NCBI RefSeq assembly: GCF_900105185.1
Contig: NZ_FNTJ01000001.1
Location: 2,996,501 to 3,060,500 of the forward strand
Reading direction: 5' to 3'
DNA: 64,000 nucleotides
DNA from: Pseudomonas saponiphila
GTDB lineage: Bacteria; Pseudomonadota; Gammaproteobacteria; Pseudomonadales; Pseudomonadaceae
Shown: positions 16,702 through 25,637 of the stretch, piece by piece
Numbering within the stretch: the first letter of the stretch is position 1
Layout: each line of letters opens with the position of its first letter
Program-made: the position numbers and the translations under genes
The notes under the pieces: model-generated
Seen by the model: only the letters and a program-made list of their open reading frames with translations
Databases searched by the model: none
What the model was told of the DNA's origin: nothing

Positions 16702-17796
16702 ATGAGTCAGCAAGCCGTGAAATTTGCCTACTGGGTGCCCAACGTCAGCGGTGGTCTGGTGGTGAGCAAGATCGAGCAGCGCACCCACTGGGGCATCGAT
16801 TACAACCGCAAACTGGCGCAGATCGCCGAGGAGGCCGGCTTCGAATATGCCCTGACCCAGATCCGCTTCACCGCCGGCTACGGCGCCGAGTACCAGCACG
16901 AGTCGGTGGCCTTCAGCCATGCGCTGCTGGCTGCCACCAGCAAGCTCAAGGTGATCGCGGCGATTCTGCCCGGGCCCTGGCAGCCGGCGCTGGCGGCTAA
17001 GCAGCTGGCCACCATCGACCAGCTGACCAACGGCCGGATCGCGGTGAATATCGTCAGCGGCTGGTTCAAGGGCGAGTTCCAGGCCATTGGCGAACACTGG
17101 CTGGAGCACGACGAGCGCTATCGCCGTTCCGAGGAATTCATCCGTTCCCTGCGGGGCATCTGGAGCCAGGACCACTTCACCTTCAAGGGCGACTTCTATC
17201 GTTTTGACAACTACAGCCTCAAGCCCAAGCCCCTGGGCCGGCCGGAGATCTTCCAGGGCGGTAGTTCACGGGCGGCGCGGGACATGGCGGCCAGGGTTTC
17301 GGACTGGTACTTCACCAATGGCAACAGCGTTGAAGGCATCAAGGCCCAGGTGGACGACATCCGCGCCAAGGCGGCGGCCAACCAGCACTCGGTGAAAATC
17401 GGCGTCAACGCCTTTGTGATTGCCCGGGATACCGAGGAAGAGGCACAGGCGGTGCTGGCGCAAATCATCGAGCAGGCCGACCCGGAGGCGGTGAACGCCT
17501 TTGGTGACGCCGCCAGGCAGGCCGGCAAGGCCTCGCCGGAAGGCGAGGGCAACTGGGCCAAGTCGAGTTTCGAGGATCTGGTGCAGTACAACGACGGCTT
17601 CAAGACCAACCTGATCGGCACCCCGCAACAGATTGCCCAGCGCATCGTCGACCTGAAGGCAGTGGGGGTGGACCTGGTGCTGGCGGGGTTCCTGCATTTC
17701 CAGGAAGAGGTGGAATATTTCGGCAAGCGGGTATTGCCCCTGGTGCGCGAGCTGGAAGCCCAGGCCCGGCTCAAGGAGCAAGAAGCGGCGGCTTGA
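16702..17796 (+). CDS. sfnG: FMNH2-dependent dimethylsulfone monooxygenase SfnG
   Basis: 364 residues from ATG 16702, the expected length for SfnG. It is a bacterial luciferase-like TIM barrel: FAYWVPNVSGGLVVSKIEQR at the N-terminus, FEYALTQIRF, the flavin region VIAAILPGPWQPALAAKQLA, NGRIAVNIVSGWFKGEF, and GGSSRAARDMAA. The enzyme converts dimethylsulfone to methanesulfinate using FMNH2, releasing sulfur for growth without sulfate. No flavin reductase gene is adjacent, so SfnF or another reductase must be supplied elsewhere. It is followed by a REPIN. Confidence 0.93.
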   Translation: MSQQAVKFAYWVPNVSGGLVVSKIEQRTHWGIDYNRKLAQIAEEAGFEYALTQIRFTAGYGAEYQHESVAFSHALLAATSKLKVIAAILPGPWQPALAAKQLATIDQLTNGRIAVNIVSGWFKGEFQAIGEHWLEHDERYRRSEEFIRSLRGIWSQDHFTFKGDFYRFDNYSLKPKPLGRPEIFQGGSSRAARDMAARVSDWYFTNGNSVEGIKAQVDDIRAKAAANQHSVKIGVNAFVIARDTEEEAQAVLAQIIEQADPEAVNAFGDAARQAGKASPEGEGNWAKSSFEDLVQYNDGFKTNLIGTPQQIAQRIVDLKAVGVDLVLAGFLHFQEEVEYFGKRVLPLVRELEAQARLKEQEAAA

Positions 17797-17864
17797 ACGG
17801 CGCCTTGCTGGCCGGCGACGCGGTTCACCAGCCCGATGCAAGGCTTGTTGCGCGAGATTGCCTT

Positions 17865-17946
17865 GTAGGAGCCGGCTTGCCGGCGAAAGGGCCTTTGGCC
17901 TCGGTGCAGGGCTTGAGGACGCCTTCGCTGGCAAGCCAGCTCCTAC
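17865..17946. repeat. REPIN (single)
   Basis: Complete 82 bp REPIN with both arms, between sfnG and the convergent DUF1348 gene. Confidence 0.9.
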
Positions 17947-17981
17947 GACGGGTGCGCTAGGTAAAAGAACCTTGGGCCGGG

Positions 17982-18461
17982 TTACAGGCCCAGGTCGCTA
18001 AGGCTTGGATGGTCATCCGGGCGCCGGCCCAGGGGCCAGTGGAACTTGCGCTCGGTTGACTTGATCGGCATGTCGTTGACGCAGGCGAAACGCCGGGCCA
18101 TCAGGCCGTGTTCGTCGAACTCCCAGTTCTCGTTGCCGTAGGAGCGGAACCAGTTACCGGAGTCGTCGTGCCATTCATAGGCGTAACGCACGGCGATACG
18201 GTTGTCGGTAAAGGCCCAGAGTTCCTTGATCAGACGGTAATCCAGCTCCTTGGCCCATTTGCGGGCGAGGAAAGCCTTGGCTTCTTCGCGGTTGTGGGCG
18301 AACTCGGCGCGGTTGCGCCATTGGGTATCCAGGGTGTAGGCCAGGGATACCCGTTCCGGGTCCCGGGAGTTCCAGCCATCTTCGGCCAGACGGACCTTTT
18401 CAATCGCCGACTCGCGAGTGAAAGGCGGAAGGGGCGGGCGCACTTGAGCGTTAGACGACAT
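17982..18461 (-). CDS. DUF1348 / NTF2-like (SnoaL-fold) protein
   Basis: 159 residues from the ATG at 18461, with GGAG seven bases upstream; the longer frame to 18491 adds residues without a ribosome site. The sequence is rich in aromatic residues ([22 protein letters not shown]) and follows the DUF1348 pattern with [22 protein letters not shown] at the N-terminus and an NTF2-like cone fold expected. Relatives have no settled function. A TetR gene is directly upstream on the same strand, so this is probably its target or operon partner. Confidence 0.8.
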   Translation of the reverse strand: MSSNAQVRPPLPPFTRESAIEKVRLAEDGWNSRDPERVSLAYTLDTQWRNRAEFAHNREEAKAFLARKWAKELDYRLIKELWAFTDNRIAVRYAYEWHDDSGNWFRSYGNENWEFDEHGLMARRFACVNDMPIKSTERKFHWPLGRRPDDHPSLSDLGL

Positions 18462-18519
18462 GATCTGTCTCCAATGAAAGTTGTTGTTCAAACAAAGAAG
18501 TTGCTCTTATTTAAAACAA

Positions 18520-19083
18520 TCAGAGGTCCAATAACTTTCGCGCCATGCATTGCGCATTATCAGCAGCACTGTGATCGCCCATGACAAGGGCAACGGTAAT
18601 GGCGCCATCTATCAGGATCAGCAGTTGCGCTGCCAACTCATCGGGATGTTGTACGCCATGTTCCTGGCAAAGCTCGGTCACGTAATCGAGCAGTTTCTGT
18701 TTATGTTGTTTCGCCACCTGGCGCACCGGGTCCTGTGGATCGCCGGTTTCGCCGCTGGTGTTGATAAAGGCGCAGCCGCGGAAACCTTCGGACTCGAACC
18801 AGTCCTTGAGTACGCTGAACAGTGCCAGCAGCCGTTGTGCGGTGCCCGCGGCCTTGCCCACTTCAGTCCTGTACCAGTGCATCCAGCGCTGGTCGCGACG
18901 TTCCAGGGCGGCCACCACCAGTTCGTCCTTGGTGCTGAAGTAGCGATAAACGCTCTTTCTCGACACCCCGGCGGTTTTCACCAGCAAATCCATGCCGGTG
19001 GCGGCAATGCCATTCTTGTAGATCATTTTTTCGGTGACATCGAGGATGATGTCACGTGTTTCAGAGGGAGTAATTTCGTTCAT
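18520..19083 (-). CDS. TetR family transcriptional regulator
   Basis: 187 residues from the ATG at 19083. The N-terminal DNA-binding domain is typical (IAATGMDLLVKTAGVSRKSVYRYFSTKDELVV) and the C-terminal ligand domain is of the TetR_C type. An in-frame TTG at 19119 would place the palindrome inside the coding region, so I prefer 19083, although its ribosome site is weak. The 14 bp palindrome just upstream suggests autorepression. Downstream lies the DUF1348 gene, 58 bp away, probably in the same transcript. Confidence 0.88.
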   Translation of the reverse strand: MNEITPSETRDIILDVTEKMIYKNGIAATGMDLLVKTAGVSRKSVYRYFSTKDELVVAALERRDQRWMHWYRTEVGKAAGTAQRLLALFSVLKDWFESEGFRGCAFINTSGETGDPQDPVRQVAKQHKQKLLDYVTELCQEHGVQHPDELAAQLLILIDGAITVALVMGDHSAADNAQCMARKLLDL

Positions 19084-19095
19084 GGAGCAAAGAGT

Positions 19096-19109
19096 AGAAC
19101 GATCGTTCT
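19096..19109. promoter_or_regulatory. Perfect palindrome, likely TetR operator
   Basis: AGAACGATCGTTCT is a perfect 14 bp palindrome located 13 bp before the tetR start codon. A second inverted pair, GGTCAA and TTGACC, brackets an AT-rich core at 19114-19138. Both suit an autoregulated promoter. Binding is inferred. Confidence 0.6.
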
Positions 19110-19156
19110 CCTTGGTCAAATAATTATTTTATTGACCATCGAATTTCCCCCGCCAT

Positions 19157-19180
19157 GTAGGAGCTGGCTCGCCAGCGAAG
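19157..19180. repeat. Single REP half-site
   Basis: GTAGGAGCTGGCTCGCCAGC, one REP arm without its partner, in the gap between the TetR promoter and pssA. The rest of this 240 bp gap shows no further clear feature. Confidence 0.75.
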
Positions 19181-19323
19181 GCGTCATCAGGTCTTGCGCA
19201 GCATCCGAAGAATCCTTAGCTGTTCAGGGCGGGGGAGTGGCCTTGTACATGTCCGGCAGGGGACTCAGCCTGTTGCATGGTGTAAGCTCTTGCGCTCTTT
19301 GGATTTGAGCCACTGCGAGCCCT

Positions 19324-20667
19324 ATGCCGTCGCTTTTCAAACGTTCCCTGCTGCCCAAACTGCGCAGCTTTCCGCTGGCCGCCGAGGCCTTCACCACGCT
19401 GACCGGTGCTGCACAATTTCGCCGCACATTGCTGGAGCAAATCGCCCAGGCCAGCCGGCGCATCTACATCGTTGCCTTGTATCTGCAACAGGACGAAGCC
19501 GGCCAGGAGATCCTGGATGCCCTGCACGCCGCCAAGGCCGCCCGCCCGGAGCTGGACGTGGTGGTCGTGGTCGACTGGCTGCGGGCCCAGCGCGGCCTGA
19601 TCGGTGCCGGCAAACAGCCGGGCAATTCGGCCTGGTACCAGGAAATGACCCGCACCCACGCCAGCGAAGTGCCGATCTACGGCGTGCCGGTGCAGACCCG
19701 GGAGCTGTTCGGGGTGCTGCACCTCAAGGGTTTCGTCATCGACGACTGCGTGCTCTACAGCGGCGCCAGCCTGAATAACGTTTATCTGCACAAGTTCGAC
19801 AAGTACCGCTTCGACCGTTACCACCTGTTGCACAACCAGGCCCTGGCCGATTCCATGCAGCACCTGGTGCAGCACGGCCTGGTGGCGTCGCGGGCGGTGC
19901 ATCGCCTGGACCTGCCGAACCTGCCCAGCACCCGCAGCCTGCGCAACGACATTGGCGATCTGCGCAGCCGTCTCAAGCACGCCACCTACGACACCACCGC
20001 CGGCAGCCTGGACAAGAGCGAGCTCTCGGTCAGTCCATTGCTCGGGGTCGGCAAGGGCAACCCGCTGAACCGGGTGATCTGCGAGCTGATCGCCGGCGCC
20101 CAGCGCCAGCTGACCATCTGCACGCCATATTTCAACTTGCCGCTACCGGTGACCCGGGAAATCAACCGGGCCCTGGAGCGCGGGGTGAAGATCGACATCA
20201 TCGTCGGCGACAAGACCGCCAACGACTTCTATATCCCGCCCAGCGAGCCGTTCAAGGTCATCGCGGCGCTGCCGTACCTGTACGAGATCAGCCTGCGGCG
20301 CTTCGCCAAGCGGCATCAGAAAGTGATCGACAGCGGCCAGTTGAACCTGCACCTGTGGCGTGACGGCGACAACACCTATCACCTCAAGGGGATGTGGGTC
20401 GATGAGCGCTACACCTTGCTCACCGGCAACAACCTCAACCCCCGGGCGTTTCGCCTGGATCTGGAAAACGCCCTGTTGCTGGACGACCCCAAGGGCCAGT
20501 TGCTGCAAGCGCGCAGCGCCGAGCAGGCGCTGATCTATCGCCACACCCGGCGCATCGAGCACTTCCAGTACCTGGAAAGCCTGGTGGATTACCCCGAGGC
20601 CGTGAGCAAGTTCCTGCGCCGGGTCAGCCGCGTGCGTATCGAGCGTCTGCTCTACCGCATGCTGTAA
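19324..20667 (+). CDS. pssA: CDP-diacylglycerol--serine O-phosphatidyltransferase (PLD-type PssA)
   Basis: 447 residues, close to the E. coli type I enzyme. Two HKD-like phospholipase D motifs are present: HLKGFVIDDCVLYSGASLNN and HLKGMWVDERYTLLTGNNLN. The enzyme makes phosphatidylserine, the precursor of phosphatidylethanolamine, and associates peripherally with the membrane; positively charged stretches near the C-terminus (FLRRVSRVRIERLLYRML) fit that. Start at ATG 19324 is the first in frame. It is followed by a strong hairpin and faces an MFS gene. Confidence 0.92.
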   Translation: MPSLFKRSLLPKLRSFPLAAEAFTTLTGAAQFRRTLLEQIAQASRRIYIVALYLQQDEAGQEILDALHAAKAARPELDVVVVVDWLRAQRGLIGAGKQPGNSAWYQEMTRTHASEVPIYGVPVQTRELFGVLHLKGFVIDDCVLYSGASLNNVYLHKFDKYRFDRYHLLHNQALADSMQHLVQHGLVASRAVHRLDLPNLPSTRSLRNDIGDLRSRLKHATYDTTAGSLDKSELSVSPLLGVGKGNPLNRVICELIAGAQRQLTICTPYFNLPLPVTREINRALERGVKIDIIVGDKTANDFYIPPSEPFKVIAALPYLYEISLRRFAKRHQKVIDSGQLNLHLWRDGDNTYHLKGMWVDERYTLLTGNNLNPRAFRLDLENALLLDDPKGQLLQARSAEQALIYRHTRRIEHFQYLESLVDYPEAVSKFLRRVSRVRIERLLYRML

Positions 20668-20678
20668 CCCATCGCCGC

Positions 20679-20696
20679 GACCCTGGGCCCAGGGTC
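20679..20696. terminator. Hairpin between convergent pssA and MFS genes
   Basis: GACCCTGGGCCCAGGGTC is a perfect 18 bp palindrome 12 bp after the pssA stop, and 49 bp from the stop of the convergent MFS gene. No T-run follows, so it may act as a bidirectional, imperfect terminator. Confidence 0.45.
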
Positions 20697-20744
20697 GTGG
20701 GCCCCCTGGCAATCTCCAGGGCGGCGCTCCCCAGCCTGGGGCGG

Positions 20745-21950
20745 CTAGCGGTTTGTGCGTGGCGGGGCTGGCCAGATTGCAATCAGCACCAGCAGCACCG
20801 CCGCCAGCAGGTAGGGCAGGCGCGGCTCGATGGCGTAGATCAGGCTGCCGGCCAGCGGCCCGATGACCACGCCCAAGCCCTGGGCGGCGCCGATACTGCC
20901 CGCGGTCGCGCCCTGTTCCGAGGCCTCCACGGCATTCGCCGCCAGGGCCGAGAACGACGGAAACACCCCACCCATGCCCGCCGCCGACACAAAGAACGCC
21001 AGCCACAGGCCCCAGGCGCTGTCCACCAGCATGCTGCCGGCATAGCCCAGCGCCGAGAGCAGCGCGCCGTAGCGGATCATCCGCAATGGCGGCCATTCCA
21101 GCTTGCGCACCACCAGCTGGGCGCAGATCAACGCCACGCCGACCATGGCCAGGGCCACCCCGGCGGTCTGTGCCGCGGCGGCCGGGTCCAGTTGCAGGCG
21201 ATCCATGGCGTAAAAACTGACGGTGATCTGGGCGATGGACACACACAGCATGGCGACAAAGGCCACGGTCATCGGTCGCAACAGCCGCGGGTCATTCAAG
21301 GGCACCCGGCTGGGGGCGTGCTTGAGGTGCAGTTCCTGGCGCGGCAGCTTGTAGCGCAGCACCAGAAACGCCAGCAATGGCAGCACCGCCATGGCGTAGA
21401 AGGGCAGGCTCAGGCTGTAGTGGGCCAGCAGCGCGGCGACCGCCGGACCGACCACCAGGCCCACGGCGTTGGCCGCGCCGAGGGTGGCCATGGCCCGGGC
21501 GCGATGCTCGGGTTCGACGTTGTCGGCGATCAAGGCGAAGCCGCCCACCGGAATCGCCGCATAAAAGGCACCGATCAGGCCGCGTCCGAGCATCAGGCCG
21601 AAAAAGGCCATGACGACGCTGGGCAGGCTTTGCAGCGACAGATCGATGAACAGGCACAGGGCCCAGTAGGCGAGGGTGAAACCGGCGGTGCCCAGCAGCA
21701 GGACCCGGCGCCGGCCGAAGCGGTCGCTGGCCTGGCCCCAGGGGCGCGCCAGGAGCATCCAGACCACCCCGGAAACGGTGACCACGGCGCCCGCGTGCCA
21801 GGTCTCCAGGCGCAGCGCCCGGGAGATCGGGCCGATCAGCGAGACGAACGCCATCATCGACATGGTGCAGGCCATGTAGGCGGCCATCAGCGGCAAGAGC
21901 GAGAAGGGCGTGGCAGTCAGCGGCGCGCTGGCCGCTAAAGGGCGAGACAT
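20745..21950 (-). CDS. MFS transporter
   Basis: 401 residues with about 12 hydrophobic segments in two halves. The cytoplasmic loop 2-3 motif of the major facilitator superfamily is visible as RPWGQASDRFGRRRVL, and motif C-like glycines occur in TM5 (GGFALIADNVEPEHRARAMATLGAANAVGLVVGP), a pattern of drug/proton antiporters. The substrate is unknown. It stands alone, convergent with pssA; no regulator gene adjoins it. Confidence 0.85.
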   Translation of the reverse strand: MSRPLAASAPLTATPFSLLPLMAAYMACTMSMMAFVSLIGPISRALRLETWHAGAVVTVSGVVWMLLARPWGQASDRFGRRRVLLLGTAGFTLAYWALCLFIDLSLQSLPSVVMAFFGLMLGRGLIGAFYAAIPVGGFALIADNVEPEHRARAMATLGAANAVGLVVGPAVAALLAHYSLSLPFYAMAVLPLLAFLVLRYKLPRQELHLKHAPSRVPLNDPRLLRPMTVAFVAMLCVSIAQITVSFYAMDRLQLDPAAAAQTAGVALAMVGVALICAQLVVRKLEWPPLRMIRYGALLSALGYAGSMLVDSAWGLWLAFFVSAAGMGGVFPSFSALAANAVEASEQGATAGSIGAAQGLGVVIGPLAGSLIYAIEPRLPYLLAAVLLVLIAIWPAPPRTNR

Positions 21951-22047
21951 GCTGGGTCTTCCATGAAAGCGATTGGGCCGTGAACGTTATCGGGATAAGG
22001 CGTCACAGCCCAGTCTTATCTGCATCAGTGATGCTGCCCTTGGCGCA

Positions 22048-22211
22048 GGCTGGCTGGCGAAGAGGTGTCGAATTCACGATCGCCTTCGCTGGCAAGCCAG
22101 TTCCACAGGTGTTGCTGGGGGCTGCGGTGTAGGAGCCGGCTTGCCGGCGAAGAGGGCCCTGAGACGGGTGTTGAATTTCAAGGTCGCCTTCGCTGGCAAG
22201 CCAGCTCCTAC
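22048..22211. repeat. Two REPINs, first degraded
   Basis: A degraded REPIN (22048-22107, arms GGCTGGCTGGCGAA and CTGGCAAGCCAGTTCCAC) followed by a complete one (22129-22211). They fill most of the 293 bp between the MFS start and the end of the imelysin-like gene. Confidence 0.8.
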
Positions 22212-22243
22212 GAGGGGGGCTGGGGGCAGCGTGGGCGTCGGGT

Positions 22244-23068
22244 TCAGTTCAGGCCCAGTTTGCCGCGCAGGGTCGAGAGGTCTTCGGCCAGGGTGTTGAC
22301 CGGGCCCACCAGGGCCTTGCGGTCGTTGTCTTTGACCTTGTCGTAGGTCATGAAGCCGCCGTCGGCGGTTTTGTACTTGGCCAGGATGCCGTTCACCGTG
22401 GCGAAGTTCTTGTCCACCTTGGCGACAAAGGCCTGGTCCTGCTTGGCGATCTGGCCGCGGAACAGGTCGACGATTTTCTTCGCCCCGTCGATGTTGCCCT
22501 GGAAGTCGTAGAGGTCGGTGTGGCTGTAGCGGTCCTCTTCACCGGAGATCTTGGTCGCGGCCACTTCTTCCAGCAGCGCGGCGGCGCCTCCCACGACCTT
22601 TTCCGGCGGGAAGGTCAGGCCGGCTACGCGGCTCTGCAGGTCCTTGACGTTGTTGTTCAGGCCGTCGGCCAGTTGACCCAGGCCTTCGGTGCTGTTTTCC
22701 GAGAACAGTGAGTACTCCAGGCGGTGGAAACCGGTGAAGTCCTCGGCCTTGACGCCTTGCTCATGGTCATTGACCCGCGAGTCGATGGCGGCGTCGAGGT
22801 CACTGAAGAGTTCGGCGATCGGCTCGATCGACTCGTAGTAGACCCGGGTCGGCGCGTAGAGCTTCCTGGCGGTGGCCAGGTCGCCCTGTTTCACCGCGTC
22901 GGTGAACTGCTGGGTGTGGCTGGCCAGTTCGTCGAGCTGTGCGGTGACGTAGATCTTGTAGTCGGAGATCGGCCCCACCAGTTCCAGGGGCGCGGTGGCG
23001 GCGAACGCCGACAGTGGAGCGTGGAGCAAGCCAAGGGTCAGCAACACAGCGAGAGGCGACTTTTTCAT
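22244..23068 (-). CDS. EfeM/EfeO-like periplasmic protein (M75/imelysin domain, no cupredoxin)
   Basis: 274 residues. A signal peptide MKKSPLAVLLTLGLLHAPLS ends at AFA-AT. The remaining protein is an M75 helical-bundle domain with the HxxE metal motif in FHRLEYSLF and SGEEDRYSHTDLYDFQGN. It lacks the cupredoxin domain found in the EfeO encoded two genes upstream and so resembles EfeM. It is the last gene of the efeU-efeO-efeB operon (34 bp after efeB). A role in periplasmic binding of ferrous or ferric iron is inferred from family and context. Confidence 0.85.
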   Translation of the reverse strand: MKKSPLAVLLTLGLLHAPLSAFAATAPLELVGPISDYKIYVTAQLDELASHTQQFTDAVKQGDLATARKLYAPTRVYYESIEPIAELFSDLDAAIDSRVNDHEQGVKAEDFTGFHRLEYSLFSENSTEGLGQLADGLNNNVKDLQSRVAGLTFPPEKVVGGAAALLEEVAATKISGEEDRYSHTDLYDFQGNIDGAKKIVDLFRGQIAKQDQAFVAKVDKNFATVNGILAKYKTADGGFMTYDKVKDNDRKALVGPVNTLAEDLSTLRGKLGLN

Positions 23069-23102
23069 GGGACGTTTCCGTGGGGGTGGTGGTGTTGGGG
23101 TG

Positions 23103-24413
23103 TCAGGCCGTGGTGGTCGCTCGGGTGGCGTCGAGCAGCGAGCGGCCGATGAAGTCCTCTGCGCCGCTGACTCCCGGCAAGGTGAAGAAGTAGCCGCCGC
23201 CGGTGGGCTTGAGGTACTCCTCCAGGGGTTCGCCGTTGAGGCGGGTCTGGACCGCGATAAAGCCTTTTTCCAGGTCGGCCTGGTAGCAGATGAACAGCAG
23301 GCCCATGTCCAGCTGGCCGTTCTTGTTGACGCCGTTGGAGTAGTTGAACGGCCGGCGCAGGATCAGGTTCTGCCGGGTCTGCGCGGTGCGCGGGTTGGCC
23401 AGGCGAATGTGGGCATCGAGCTTGGTGAGCTTGCCATGGGGGTCACGGGCGTAGTCGGGCACCTGGCTCTCTTTCTGGCCGTCCATGGGCGCGCCGCTGC
23501 TCTTGACCCGGCCGATGATGCTTTCCTGTTCTTGCAGCGGGGTGCGGTCCCAGCGTTCGACGAAGTTGCGGATGATCCGCACCGCCTGGTAGCTGCCATG
23601 GGCCGCCCAGGCCGGTTCGTCGCTGCCGGGCTGGACCCAGACGATCTGCTGCATGGCCTGCTGGTCATTGGAGTCGGGGTTGGCCGAACCATCGCGAAAG
23701 CCCAGGAAATTGCGCGCGCTCTGCGCCGGCTCGCCGGGTTTGGCCGGGGCCTGTGGCGGCACGCTGCCTTCCTGCTTCCAGCGCACCAGCAGCAGGTCGG
23801 GCAGGTTCTTCACGATGTCGCGCAGAGCGTGGATGTTGGTGTCGGCGGTGTTGGCACAGAACTGCAGGCTCAGGTCGCCGTGGCAGCAGGCCGGCTCCAG
23901 GGCGTCGTTGGGGAATCCCTGCATGCGCACCAGGCGCTTGGGCTTGGCCGCGGCCAGCCCGAAGCGTTCGTCGAACAGCGAGGCGCCCACCGACACGGTG
24001 ATGGTCAGGTTGTCCGGGGTTACCACCGGGCCGAGGATGCCGGAGTCCAGGGGCGGCAGTTTCGGGTCGACCTGGCTTACCGGGCCGCCACTCATGAGAA
24101 AGGCGATTCGCTGGTTGAGGGTGCGCAACAGCCGCTCCAGCTCGTCTCGGTCGCTGGCCAGTACATCGAAGGACACCAGCATGCCCGCCGTCGGACGTGG
24201 GGTGACGATGCCGCTCTGGTGCTGGCCGTGGAAGTCGTGACGATCCAGGGTCCGGTCGCTGCTCGGGGCTTCGGCGACCTGGGCCGGTGCGGCGGCCCTG
24301 GCCGGGCAGCTCAGGCTGCTGCCGGCCAGGGCCACGCCGGCGGCGCCCATGCCCAGCAGTACGCGCCGGCGTTGGGAGCTGAAGGAGGGGTTGGCTTGAT
24401 CTGAATCGTTCAT
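23103..24413 (-). CDS. efeB: Deferrochelatase/peroxidase EfeB (Dyp-type, Tat-exported)
   Basis: 436 residues. A twin-arginine leader ([20 protein letters not shown]) predicts Tat export with bound haem. The Dyp-peroxidase signature [11 protein letters not shown] and the proximal-haem histidine in [11 protein letters not shown] are present. EfeB is the haem peroxidase of the EfeUOB ferrous iron system, thought to oxidise Fe(II) or take iron from haem without opening the ring. It begins 15 bp after efeO and lies in the same operon. Confidence 0.93.
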   Translation of the reverse strand: MNDSDQANPSFSSQRRRVLLGMGAAGVALAGSSLSCPARAAAPAQVAEAPSSDRTLDRHDFHGQHQSGIVTPRPTAGMLVSFDVLASDRDELERLLRTLNQRIAFLMSGGPVSQVDPKLPPLDSGILGPVVTPDNLTITVSVGASLFDERFGLAAAKPKRLVRMQGFPNDALEPACCHGDLSLQFCANTADTNIHALRDIVKNLPDLLLVRWKQEGSVPPQAPAKPGEPAQSARNFLGFRDGSANPDSNDQQAMQQIVWVQPGSDEPAWAAHGSYQAVRIIRNFVERWDRTPLQEQESIIGRVKSSGAPMDGQKESQVPDYARDPHGKLTKLDAHIRLANPRTAQTRQNLILRRPFNYSNGVNKNGQLDMGLLFICYQADLEKGFIAVQTRLNGEPLEEYLKPTGGGYFFTLPGVSGAEDFIGRSLLDATRATTTA

Positions 24414-24428
24414 GAAGGGCTCGTCTGG

Positions 24429-25628
24429 TTACAGGCCGGAAAGGCCGAGGGCGGGGTCGATGGTGTCCAGGGCGTCGGCCAGGGCCTTGGCCTTGTCGGC
24501 GATGTCTTGGCGTTGTGCGGCGCTGACGCGGTCGTAGTCCACATAGCCGAAGCCTTGGCGCAGGCTGTCGAGGCGGGCCGCCAGGGCCTGGTTGGCGCCA
24601 TCCACCTGGGTCAGCAAGGGGGCGGCGGACTTGCTCAGCAAGGGGCGCAGCAGGTCGATGACCTTGCGCGTGGTTTCCAGGTTGGCGGCAAAACCGTTGA
24701 GGTCGCTGTGGCTGTAGCGTTCCTCTTCACCGCTGCCGGCTCGCTGCTCGGCCAGGCTGCGGATGTTGCGTGCCACCACGCCGACCAGCTGTTGCGGCGC
24801 CAGGGTCTGGGCCAGCAACTGCTCCTTGAGGCGGGCCACGTCGCTGGACAAGTCCTGTGCCACCGGGACCAGGCCGGCCAGGTCGCGTTGCTCGAACAGG
24901 CCGTATTCCAGGCGATGGAAGCCGCGAAAGCCCGGGTCCTGTTCGCGCTGCTCGAAGTAGTCGGCGCGAGCATTGATGGCGTTGTCCAGCTCGGCCAGGC
25001 GCTGGGCCGCCGGGGCCAGGCGCTGATAGGCGGCACGGGCCGGCAGGTACAGGGCCTGGGCCTGTTTCAGGTCGCCGGCGTCGATGGCTTGCTGCAAGGC
25101 GCTCACCGCCTTGACCAGGGCGCTGCCGGAAACGCTCAGGTAGACCCGGAACTCCGACAGCGGGCCGACAAAGGCCACCAGCGAGGGACCGGCCTTGGCT
25201 TGGGCATCGGACTCGGCAGTGGCCGTCACATGCAGGGTGCCGCGCGGGTTGCTCAACAGCCCGCAGGTGATGCTGTAGTCACCCGGTTGCAGGTTGGCGT
25301 TGATCACCTGGCTCAGGCCCGGAGCGATGTTCTCCCGTTCCTCGACCACCAGCACGCCGTCGAGGATTTCCCATTCCACAGCGCGATCCGAGCGGTTGAC
25401 GATGCGGAAGCTGGCGTGTCCGGCCGGAACGGTCAGGGCGTTGGGCTGGCAACTCTTGGGGTGGATGGTCACGGTGACTTCGCCCTGGTGCGCCTGACGC
25501 TTGTCGGCGGCCAGTTGCGCGGCGTAATAGAACAGCCCGCCGGCGGCGATCATCACGATCACCGAGCCGGCAACCGCCCAGCGCAAGGCGCGGGGTGGCG
25601 AGGCCTGGGGAGAGGCTTGCTGGGTCAT
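24429..25628 (-). CDS. efeO: Iron uptake protein EfeO (cupredoxin + M75)
   Basis: 399 residues. A membrane-spanning N-terminal segment (residues about 15-38) acts as signal or anchor. A cupredoxin-like domain follows (VTIHPKSCQPNALTVPAGHA to SITCGLLSNPRG), then an M75/imelysin domain with HxxE in FHRLEYGLF and the EEERYSHSDLNGFAAN segment. This two-domain build is that of E. coli EfeO, which binds and hands iron to EfeU. The ATG lies 9 bp after the efeU stop. Confidence 0.93.
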   Translation of the reverse strand: MTQQASPQASPPRALRWAVAGSVIVMIAAGGLFYYAAQLAADKRQAHQGEVTVTIHPKSCQPNALTVPAGHASFRIVNRSDRAVEWEILDGVLVVEERENIAPGLSQVINANLQPGDYSITCGLLSNPRGTLHVTATAESDAQAKAGPSLVAFVGPLSEFRVYLSVSGSALVKAVSALQQAIDAGDLKQAQALYLPARAAYQRLAPAAQRLAELDNAINARADYFEQREQDPGFRGFHRLEYGLFEQRDLAGLVPVAQDLSSDVARLKEQLLAQTLAPQQLVGVVARNIRSLAEQRAGSGEEERYSHSDLNGFAANLETTRKVIDLLRPLLSKSAAPLLTQVDGANQALAARLDSLRQGFGYVDYDRVSAAQRQDIADKAKALADALDTIDPALGLSGL

Positions 25629-25637
25629 GGGGGAGCC

